Shown piece by piece: positions 57,713-64,000 of a stretch of 64,000 nucleotides of DNA. Position 1 is the first letter of the stretch. Every line of letters starts with the position of its first letter. The stretch is from Polyangiaceae bacterium. GTDB lineage: Bacteria > Myxococcota_A > Polyangia > Polyangiales > Polyangiaceae. The DNA is taken from assembly GCA_015075635.1 (NCBI GenBank), contig JABTUA010000001.1:2356001-2420000 (forward strand), in the 5' to 3' direction. Below the pieces are notes generated by a model. The model saw only the letters and a list, made by a program, of their open reading frames with translations, made no database searches and was not told the origin of the DNA. A program made the translations under genes and the position numbers.

Positions 57713-58908
57713 CCGACTCCCACGTCTCGATTGGCACATCCCGCGGCGCCGCTCACCTGATTTCGCGCGTGGTGGCTGCCGCCGCTGTAGCGATAAGCGC
57801 TCGGGCGCCCCGGCTTGTTCTGCTGGCAATCCGCGTCGTACTCCGGCGTCCGCACGCGGGATACCGGTGAGCTGTCGGCAGCGGGGCCTGGCCCTTTGAC
57901 GTCCAGGGTGAGCACACAGCCGTGTCCTGGCCGCTTCTCCCGACCCGCCGGGCACTCGGGCTCGGCTTCGAGGGCGCAGCGCACGCCGTTCCACTTGGCG
58001 CGGCCGGGGCAGCTCACGTTGGTCACCCCGTGCAAGCAGTGCTTGCCGTCGCCGCTCCTGCCGAACGGGCACTTGACGTCGCCGGGCGTCGCGGCGCAGC
58101 GAAACCCGAGGTGCGAGCCCGACATGCCGGGAGGCCAGCGGTTCCGGAGCCGCGGGCTCATCCACTTCTCGAAGCGGCGGCTCCAGCTGCCGCCGCGGTA
58201 GACCTTGTTGGTGCCAGCGGGCGGTGGCCACGGGTAGTCGCCGAACCAGTCGTCGGTCCACTCCCAGACGTTGCCGATCATGTCGTAGAGGCCGAAGGCA
58301 CCGGCGGGGAACTCCTTCACGCGGCACGAGCCGCCCACGTGCTTCCAGCAGGTGCGGCCGTCCGGCGGCTCCGAGCCCCAGGAGTAGGCGCGGTACTCGC
58401 TGCCGCCACGGGCGGCGTACTCCCACTCGAGCTCGCTCGGCAAACGCGCTCCCTGGGCTTCGCAGTAGGCGTGGGATTGCCTCCAGTCCACGCAGTTCAT
58501 CGGGTGGTCGCCGCGATCGTCGAAGCGAGTGTTGCAGAAGCGCCCCTCCGCCGCGGGTGCCACGCACTTTCCTGCCGTGACGCAGGCCGCGTAGGCGTCC
58601 ACCGTGACCTCGGTCACGTCGAGGCAGAAGCTCGCGACCTCGGTCTCGAAGCGCGGCGTCTCCTCGGGCGCCGCAGCCGGCGAGTCGTTGCCGGCCTTGA
58701 ACGGCCCGCCGGGGATCAGGACCATGCCCGCCGGGCAAGCTGCAGGCGCCGCGGTCGCGGTCGCGGCCGGCGCTGCGCTGGCGCTCGCGACCGGCGAGGC
58801 GGCGGACGCGGGAACCGAGGCCGCCTGCGAGGTGCGGGTGTCGCAGCCGAAGAGCGCGACAAGCCCCAGGGCGCCGAAGAGAGCCGCTATGTCGCCTGCC
58901 GGAGCCAT
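57688..58908 (-). CDS. FGE-fold (SUMF1 family) lipoprotein with Cys-rich tail, copy 3
   Basis: The 406-residue protein has a lipobox (ALFGC), an Ala/Ser-rich stalk to about 55, an FGE-sulfatase domain to about 285 and a Cys-bearing tail to the end (CPFGRSGDGKHCLHG, SCPGRAKWNGVRC, ECPAGREKRPGHGC). The domain is more standard than copies 1 and 2: MVLIPGGPFKAGND, FCLDVTEVTVDAYAACV, CVDWRQSHAYCEAQGARLPSELEWEYAARGG, YDMIGNVWEWTDDWF, GFRCA. At the active site it reads GGSWSRRFEKW, so both catalytic cysteines of FGE are missing. It is divergent from the ABC importer. Confidence 0.85.
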   Translation of the reverse strand: MAPAGDIAALFGALGLVALFGCDTRTSQAASVPASAASPVASASAAPAATATAAPAACPAGMVLIPGGPFKAGNDSPAAAPEETPRFETEVASFCLDVTEVTVDAYAACVTAGKCVAPAAEGRFCNTRFDDRGDHPMNCVDWRQSHAYCEAQGARLPSELEWEYAARGGSEYRAYSWGSEPPDGRTCWKHVGGSCRVKEFPAGAFGLYDMIGNVWEWTDDWFGDYPWPPPAGTNKVYRGGSWSRRFEKWMSPRLRNRWPPGMSGSHLGFRCAATPGDVKCPFGRSGDGKHCLHGVTNVSCPGRAKWNGVRCALEAEPECPAGREKRPGHGCVLTLDVKGPGPAADSSPVSRVRTPEYDADCQQNKPGRPSAYRYSGGSHHARNQVSGAAGCANRDVGVGWNSTCCP

Positions 58909-58919
58909 ATCTCGCGAAA

Positions 58920-58949
58920 TTCCTGATCGACCGGGTTTTCCCGTATACC
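58920..58949 (+). promoter_or_regulatory. Weak candidate promoter of the ABC importer operon
   Basis: TTCCTG (58920-58925), an 18-base spacer and TATACC (58944-58949) lie in the 54-base divergent gap. The -10 is fair and the -35 poor. Confidence 0.25.
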
Positions 58950-58962
58950 ACCCGGGATCGCC

Positions 58963-60006
58963 ATGGCCACCGACCTCCAGCTCGAGCGCCTGGTTCGACG
59001 CTTTTCCGGGGGAGATCGCCCGGCGGTGGACGACGTGAGCCTCGAGGTCGCCGCCGGCGAGGTGGTCAGCTTGGTCGGGCCCAGCGGCTGCGGCAAGAGC
59101 ACCACGCTGCGCATGGTCGCGGGCCTCGACTTCCCCGACAGCGGCCGGGTGCTCATCGGCGGCAAGGACATGACCCGGGTGGCGCCCCAGGACCGCGACG
59201 TGGCCATGGTCTTTCAGGGCTTCGCGCTCTACCCGCACATGCGCGTGCGCGACATCATGGCCTTCCCGCTCAAGATGCGCGGGGTGAGCCAGAGCGCGCG
59301 GGAGGCGACGGTGGCGAAGACCGCCGAGCTCCTGAGCATCACGCGCCTGCTCGATCGCCGGCCGGGCGAGCTGTCCGGCGGCGAGCAGCAACGCGTGGCG
59401 ATGGGTCGTGCCATCGTGCGCGAGCCAGCCGTGTTCCTGTTCGACGAGCCGCTCTCGAACCTGGACGCGGCGCTGCGCGCCGAGCTGCGCGTGGAGCTCG
59501 GCAAGCTCCTCAGGCGACTGGGCGCGACGGCGCTCTACGTCACCCACGATCAGGCCGAGGCCATGACGCTCTCGAGCCGCATCGCGGTGATCCGCGCGGG
59601 GCGGCTGGAGCAGGTGGACACGCCCCGGCGCATCTACGAGGCGCCGGCGACGAGCTTCGTGGCGGGCTTCTTCGGCTCGCCGCCGATGAACCTGATCGAG
59701 GCGGAGCAGGCGCGCGCCGCGGGGTTCGCGTTGCCGGCACCCGACCCGGGCGACCTGCTCGGCATTCGCCCGGAGCACGTGCGTGTTGGGAGCGCAGCCG
59801 TCGAGCTCGCCATCAACGCCGAGGCCCGCGTGGTCAGCGCCGAGCCCCACGGCAGCGAGACCCACCTGGAGCTGGCCGCGGGCGCGGTCACCCTGCGCGC
59901 CAAGGTCGCCGGCTTCGAGACGCCGGCGCCCGAGACGAGCGTCTCGATCGGCTTCTCCCCGGAGCACCTGCGCTGGTTCGATCGCGAGACGGGGAAGGCG
60001 CTGTGA
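58963..60006 (+). CDS. ugpC: ABC sugar transporter ATP-binding protein (UgpC/MalK type)
   Basis: The 347-residue ATPase has Walker [10 protein letters not shown], the signature LSGGEQQRVAMGRA, Walker B VFLFDEPLSNLD, and switch VTHDQAEAM. A C-terminal TOBE/OB region follows (about 235-347, with LLGIRPEHVRVG), typical of CUT1-type importers. It energises the two permeases downstream. It is first in the operon and overlaps the binding-protein gene as GTGA. The name reflects the subfamily; glycerol-3-phosphate as substrate is not implied. Confidence 0.9.
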   Translation: MATDLQLERLVRRFSGGDRPAVDDVSLEVAAGEVVSLVGPSGCGKSTTLRMVAGLDFPDSGRVLIGGKDMTRVAPQDRDVAMVFQGFALYPHMRVRDIMAFPLKMRGVSQSAREATVAKTAELLSITRLLDRRPGELSGGEQQRVAMGRAIVREPAVFLFDEPLSNLDAALRAELRVELGKLLRRLGATALYVTHDQAEAMTLSSRIAVIRAGRLEQVDTPRRIYEAPATSFVAGFFGSPPMNLIEAEQARAAGFALPAPDPGDLLGIRPEHVRVGSAAVELAINAEARVVSAEPHGSETHLELAAGAVTLRAKVAGFETPAPETSVSIGFSPEHLRWFDRETGKAL

Positions 60007-61253
60007 GGCTCGGGCGCCGGGCGTTCCTCGCCGCGAGCGCCGCGGGGCTGGCCGGCTGTGCGGCGGCCGGGCCGCCTCCGGGGCGCAAGGTCGCCCCGCT
60101 CTGGTTCACCTACGGCGGCAAGAACCGGCAGGTGCTCGAGACGCTGGTTCGGGCCTTCAATCAGTCTCAGACCGAGCACTGGATCAAGCCCATCTACCAG
60201 GGCGACTACTTCGAGGGACTCGCGAAGCTCCGCACCGCCATCGCGGCGCGGCGGGCGCCGGCTCTCTCCCACGTGGTCGGCGAGGTCGTGCCGTACCTGG
60301 CCGAGGCGGACGTGCTCGAGCCCCTCGACGGCTACCCGGGCGCGGGCGAGCTCGGCATCGTGCCGGCGCTCGGTCAGAGCGGCTCGTGGGTCGGCGGCGC
60401 GGACCGGCGGCTGGTCGCCCTGCCCTTCAACCGCTCGACGCCCATCGCCTACCTGAACGGCAAGCTGTTCGCCGAGGCGAAGCTCGCAGCACCCAAGACC
60501 TGGGCCGAGCTCCGGGAGACGGCCCGCGTGCTGACCAGGAGCCCCGCTCGCTACGGCTTCGGCTGTCCCATCGACTGGTGGTTCTGGGCCGCGCTGGTCG
60601 GACAGGCCGGTGCTGACGTCGTCGAGGCCGACGGCAGCGTGAGCCTGGGCGGCGAAGCGGGCGTCCGCGCCCTCGACTTCTGGAAGACCCTGGTGCTCGA
60701 GGATCGCAGCATGAAGCCGCCGCCGGGCCGCGACTACAACGCCTGGGAGCAGACCAACCAGGACTTTCTGGGCTCGCGCGTGGCGATGATCTGGACCAGC
60801 ACGGCGTTCCTGAAATACCTGGAAGAGAACGCGCCGTTCCCCGTGGTCGCGGCCCCGCTGCCCGGCGAGACGCGACGCGCGGTGCCCACCGGCGGCACGC
60901 ACTGGGTGATGCTGCGCGCCGCACCCGAAGCGGAGAAGCTCACGGCGTGGGCCTTCCTGCGCTTCATGCACCAGACCGACAGCGCCATCAGCTGGGCGAC
61001 CAGCACCGGCTACCTGCCGGTGACCCGCGCCGCCATCGAGAAGCTCGAGCGGGACGGCTACTACGAGAAACACCCGAACGACCGTGTTGCGCTCGATCAG
61101 CTCGAGGTCGCGCGGCCCTGGCCCTGGTCGCCGGAGCTGTTCCGCGTGCAGCGCGAGATCGTGCAGCCGCGGCTGGAGGGCGCGGTGCTCGGCGGGCGGG
61201 ACACGCGCGTCGCGCTCGACGAGGCCCGCTCGCTCGCGCGGAGGTGGCGCTGA
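60003..61253 (+). CDS. Extracellular solute-binding lipoprotein (family 1)
   Basis: The 416-residue protein starts at GTG 60003. GRRAFLAASAAGLAGC combines a twin-arginine-like start with a lipobox, so it may be Tat-exported. The mature part has the family 1 plan: VLETLVRAFNQSQTEHWIKPIYQGDY, LPFNRSTPIAYLNGKLF, PKTWAELRETARVL, VAMIWTSTAFLKYLEE, and AWAFLRFMHQTDSAISWATSTGYLPV near the end. It delivers a sugar or sugar phosphate to the permeases. The ligand cannot be predicted. Confidence 0.88.
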   Translation: MRLGRRAFLAASAAGLAGCAAAGPPPGRKVAPLWFTYGGKNRQVLETLVRAFNQSQTEHWIKPIYQGDYFEGLAKLRTAIAARRAPALSHVVGEVVPYLAEADVLEPLDGYPGAGELGIVPALGQSGSWVGGADRRLVALPFNRSTPIAYLNGKLFAEAKLAAPKTWAELRETARVLTRSPARYGFGCPIDWWFWAALVGQAGADVVEADGSVSLGGEAGVRALDFWKTLVLEDRSMKPPPGRDYNAWEQTNQDFLGSRVAMIWTSTAFLKYLEENAPFPVVAAPLPGETRRAVPTGGTHWVMLRAAPEAEKLTAWAFLRFMHQTDSAISWATSTGYLPVTRAAIEKLERDGYYEKHPNDRVALDQLEVARPWPWSPELFRVQREIVQPRLEGAVLGGRDTRVALDEARSLARRWR

Positions 61254-62119
61254 TGCGTCCGAGCCGCCGCCTCGACCTGCTCTGGATGCTCGGTCCCACG
61301 CTGCTCTTGCTGGTGGTGTTCTTCTTCGTGCCGCTGATCCAGGCCGCCAAGACCAGCCTCTACGACTGGGATCTCTTGACGCCGCCGCGCTACGTCGGGC
61401 TCGACAACTACCGAGCGCTGATCGACTCCGGCGAGCTCGGGCACGCGCTCGGGACGACCCTCACCCTGAGCGTCATCGTGGTGCTCGGCTCGATGGCGCT
61501 CGGGCTCGGCCTGGCGCTGGCGCTGAACCGGCCGACGCGCTTCGCGGCCTTCGTGCGCAGCGCCATCTTCAGCGCCTACGTCGTGTCCTGGGTGAGCGTG
61601 GCGCTGCTCTGGCTCTGGGTGCTGGACGCGGACGCCGGCGCCTTCACCGCGCTCTGCCGTGCGGTGGGGCTGCCCACCACCAACTGGCTCGGTAACCCCA
61701 AGTCGGCGCTCTACGCCCTCTCCGGCGTCACCATCTGGAAGATCGCGGGATACTCGATGGTGCTGTTCCTGGCCGGCTTGCAGGACATCCCGCGCTCGCT
61801 CTACGAGGCGGCGTCCCTCGACGGCGCCGGCGCCTGGCAACGCTTCGTCAACGTGACCTGGCCGCTGCTCCGGCCGACTGCGGCTTTCGTCGGCACGACC
61901 AGCCTGATCACGAGCTTTCAGGTCTTCGACGTGGTGCGGGTGATGACCCAGGGCGGCCCGGTGCGCTCGACCAGCGTGTTCGTTTACGCCATTTACGAGC
62001 AGGTCTTCCTGAACCTGCGGGTCGGCCGCGCCAGCGCGCTGGTCGTGGTGTTCTTCGTGCTCTTGCTCGGGCTGACCGCCCTCCAGCTCTGGGCCTGGCG
62101 CAAGAAGGGGGCGGCGTGA
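61253..62119 (+). CDS. ABC sugar transporter permease 1 (UgpA/MalF type)
   Basis: The 288-residue permease has six helices and the EAA loop YEAASLDGAGAWQRFVNVTWPLLRP that docks the ATPase. It starts in the TGATG overlap with the binding-protein gene. YDWDLLTPPRYVGLDNYRAL is the usual segment after the first helix of this subfamily. Confidence 0.9.
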   Translation: MRPSRRLDLLWMLGPTLLLLVVFFFVPLIQAAKTSLYDWDLLTPPRYVGLDNYRALIDSGELGHALGTTLTLSVIVVLGSMALGLGLALALNRPTRFAAFVRSAIFSAYVVSWVSVALLWLWVLDADAGAFTALCRAVGLPTTNWLGNPKSALYALSGVTIWKIAGYSMVLFLAGLQDIPRSLYEAASLDGAGAWQRFVNVTWPLLRPTAAFVGTTSLITSFQVFDVVRVMTQGGPVRSTSVFVYAIYEQVFLNLRVGRASALVVVFFVLLLGLTALQLWAWRKKGAA

Positions 62120-62958
62120 GCGGACGCGAGACCCGGACCTTGCGGCGCCCGCTCGCCGAGGGCGTGGTCAACCTGCTGCTCGGCGTGGCGGCCGCGGTCT
62201 GGCTCCTGCCCTACCTGTGGATGCTGGCGACCAGCTTCAAGACCCTGCCGGAGATCGTGCGGGCGCCGACCGCTCCCCTGCCCTCGGGACTGAGCTTCGC
62301 CGCCTACCGAGCGGTGCTCGAGTCGATGCCGCTGGCGCGCTACTTCCTCAACACGACGCTGATGGCCCTCGGCATCGCGGTGGTGCAGATCGCCGTGGCG
62401 CTGCCGGCGGGCTACGCCCTCGCCAAGCTCAAGTTCAGCGGGCGGGGCCTGGCCTTCGGGCTGGTGGTGGCCACGCTGCTCATCCCCGCACAGGTGCGCT
62501 TCGTGCCCGTCTTCGCCATGCTGGCCGAGGTCGGGCTGGTCAACACCATGACGGCGCTGATCCTGCCCTTCGGCGTCAGCGCCTTCGGCACCTTCCTGAT
62601 CCGCCAGGCCCTGCAAAGCGTACCGGACTCGCTGATCGAGGCTGCCCGGATGGACGGCGCCAGCGAGCTCCGCATCGTCTACGGCCTGCTCGCCCCGATG
62701 CTCAAGCCGACCCTGGTGTCGTTCTTCTTGTTCAGCTTCGTCTACCACTGGAACGACTACTTCTGGCCGCTGGTGATGACCACCGACGACGCCGTACGCA
62801 CGTTGCCGCTCGGCATCGCGCTCTTGCGCGAGCAGGGCACCGGCGTGCGCTGGCACATCGTGATGGCCGGCAACGTGTTGCTCAGCGCACCTGCGCTCGC
62901 GGTGTTCGCGTTCGCGCAGCGCCACCTGCTCCGAGCGGTGGCGAGCAAGGGGATCTGA
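62116..62958 (+). CDS. ABC sugar transporter permease 2 (UgpE/MalG type)
   Basis: The 280-residue permease starts at GTG 62116. Six helices and the EAA loop IEAARMDGASELRIVYGLLAPMLKP are visible, as is LPYLWMLATSFKTLPEI at the N-terminus. It forms the heterodimer with the previous protein. The operon ends here, one base from a convergent gene. Confidence 0.9.
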   Translation: MSGRETRTLRRPLAEGVVNLLLGVAAAVWLLPYLWMLATSFKTLPEIVRAPTAPLPSGLSFAAYRAVLESMPLARYFLNTTLMALGIAVVQIAVALPAGYALAKLKFSGRGLAFGLVVATLLIPAQVRFVPVFAMLAEVGLVNTMTALILPFGVSAFGTFLIRQALQSVPDSLIEAARMDGASELRIVYGLLAPMLKPTLVSFFLFSFVYHWNDYFWPLVMTTDDAVRTLPLGIALLREQGTGVRWHIVMAGNVLLSAPALAVFAFAQRHLLRAVASKGI

Positions 62959-62959
62959 G

Positions 62960-64000
62960 CTATCGGCCGTGGGCGAGCGGGCGCAAGACGGTTGCGCCCA
63001 GCGCGAGCCCCGTGAGCACCAAGCCGACGCCGGTAGCGCGCGCCAGCGGATCGAGACCGCTCGCGAGCGCTGCGATGCCGAGGAGCAGCGTGCAGAGGTG
63101 CGCGGCGAAGCCCAGCCGCTGGTAGCGCTCCGGCAAGAGCTGCTTCATCGACGGCACCGGCTCGAGCCCCACCCGCTTCGAGTAGCGATGGAACCAGACC
63201 AGGAAGGGCACGATGCGCCCGAGCATGCCGTGCACGATCAAACCTGCCCAACCCCAGAGCACGAGCCACCCGAACAGCACGGGCCAGCGCGAGTCGTCCC
63301 CGAAGAGCGCGAGGGCTGCGCTCGGCAACGCGGCGAGGGCGGCGCCCAGCCCTGCCTTCCAGAACCAGAGGCTCGCGTCCGGGCGCTTGCGCCGGCGGCG
63401 GGCGATGGCGACGAGGGTACAGATCGGGTGCAGCGCCCAGGCCGCGAGCGCGCCCGGCAGCGCCGCGAGAGTGGTGACGGTCGGGCTCGCGCCGAGCACG
63501 AGGGCGAGCACGAGGCACGCGAGCGCGAGCGCAAACCCCGCTACCAGGCCGTGGGTCTGCCAGCGCGGGAAGGCTGGAGTCAGGTAGAACATGGGCACGA
63601 CCTGGAAGCTGACTCCGGCGATCAAGCCGCCGATCCAGACCACGAGCCCCGCCGAGACGTGCGCGGCGAGCACGCCGGGGTAGCGCGGGCTCGGCACACC
63701 GGAGCCGCGCAGGTGGCCGAGCCAGACGCCGAGCACCACCACCAGCAGAAGGCCGAGCACCGCCACGCGCATGCCGGCCACGGTCGGTCCCGTCACGGGT
63801 GCCCGCGCGAGCGCGACGCCCGTGGGCACCAGGAACGCCAAGAAGACCAGCGACAGCAGGCTCGCGCCGACGACCAACGCCGTGCGCTGCTCGGCGGCGA
63901 AGCCCCAGACCAGCGCGCTCACCGCGAGCACCCAGCCGGCGTGCACCCCGTGCGCCGCGCGCGCCAGCGGGACCGGCGCGCCGGCGACCACCGGGATCAT
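62960..64000 (-). CDS. Polytopic membrane protein, N-terminus at the window edge
   Basis: The frame runs from 64000 down to 62960. A Met codon lies exactly at the edge (MIPVVAG), so the true start may be further out. The visible 346 residues have about ten helices. HVSAGLVVWIGGLIAGVSFQVVPMFYLTP and HGMLGRIVPFLVWFHRYS hold intramembrane His residues that could bind heme or copper. The layout is reminiscent of NnrS or oxidase subunit-like proteins, but I cannot confirm either. Confidence 0.65.
   Translation of the reverse strand: MIPVVAGAPVPLARAAHGVHAGWVLAVSALVWGFAAEQRTALVVGASLLSLVFLAFLVPTGVALARAPVTGPTVAGMRVAVLGLLLVVVLGVWLGHLRGSGVPSPRYPGVLAAHVSAGLVVWIGGLIAGVSFQVVPMFYLTPAFPRWQTHGLVAGFALALACLVLALVLGASPTVTTLAALPGALAAWALHPICTLVAIARRRRKRPDASLWFWKAGLGAALAALPSAALALFGDDSRWPVLFGWLVLWGWAGLIVHGMLGRIVPFLVWFHRYSKRVGLEPVPSMKQLLPERYQRLGFAAHLCTLLLGIAALASGLDPLARATGVGLVLTGLALGATVLRPLAHGR

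Noticed and set aside
58963..62958. Glycerol-3-phosphate importer as a firm assignment
   Set aside because: The subfamily is right but nothing in the binding protein fixes the ligand.

Overview
The window is GC-rich throughout and densely coded on both strands. It looks like a chromosome segment of a myxobacterium (Myxococcota), most likely of the Sorangium/Polyangium type. The basis is composition, the many lipoproteins with Gly/Ser-rich or Cys-rich stalks, the FGE-fold (SUMF1-like) lipoproteins, a sigma-54 response regulator, a serpin and the TPR/AAA proteins. The genus is inferred, not shown. Most genes are housekeeping genes packed into operons with 1-4 base overlaps. I see no insertion sequence, prophage or CRISPR array.

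Layout. 1-4736 (+): end of an L,D-transpeptidase, a site-2-type protease, a Pcm-type methyltransferase with an export-like N-terminus, two tandem FGE-fold proteins and a small lipoprotein. 4889-6771 (-): argC-argB. 6839-11091: small envelope proteins, a protein built of aromatic repeats, and hisS. 11206-15223 (+): ruvX-mltG, tkt and a DUF433 protein. 15256-18110 (+): a possible structured leader, a highly Cys-rich protein, a clear intrinsic terminator and a second Cys-rich lipoprotein. 18300-25455 (-): a seven-gene run read accD-folC-yajQ-glmM-lolD-like-permease-nagZ. 25657-30792 (+): a tightly coupled set of mepA-like endopeptidase, AAA/TPR protein, MoxR/RavA ATPase and dut. 30806-34725 (-): hypothetical protein, alpha/beta hydrolase, NtrC-type regulator, bamD. 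34818-40976 (+): greA, a sulfatase-fold membrane protein with HEAT-like repeats, a YfgM-like protein and bamB. 40977-41478 is the only gene-free stretch above 300 bases. It holds a hairpin, an AT-rich patch, a truncated lipoprotein start and arrays of an 8-base repeat. 41479-44075 (-): an MBL-fold hydrolase and a groEL without groES. 44291-44439: tRNA-Gln and tRNA-Glu. 44456-45700: a serpin lipoprotein.

45745-56295 is the clearest functional unit. A GbsR/MarR-type regulator with a perfect palindrome over its ribosome binding site opens an operon of aroF, menG, menF, menD, menH, menB, menA, menC and menE. A hotdog thioesterase converges on it and could supply the DHNA-CoA thioesterase step. 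Together these cover chorismate supply and the classical menaquinone pathway. 56350-58908 holds a membrane protein, an SGNH hydrolase and a third FGE-fold lipoprotein. 58963-62958 is an ABC sugar importer operon in the order ATPase, binding protein, permease, permease. A membrane protein runs off the right edge.

I did not find a single obvious new defence or secretion system. The best leads are the Cys-rich protein with its leader, the GbsR-headed menaquinone operon, the endopeptidase-AAA/TPR-MoxR-dut operon, the FGE-fold proteins lacking the catalytic cysteine pair, and the GTGGCGTC repeat family sitting at a broken lipoprotein gene.
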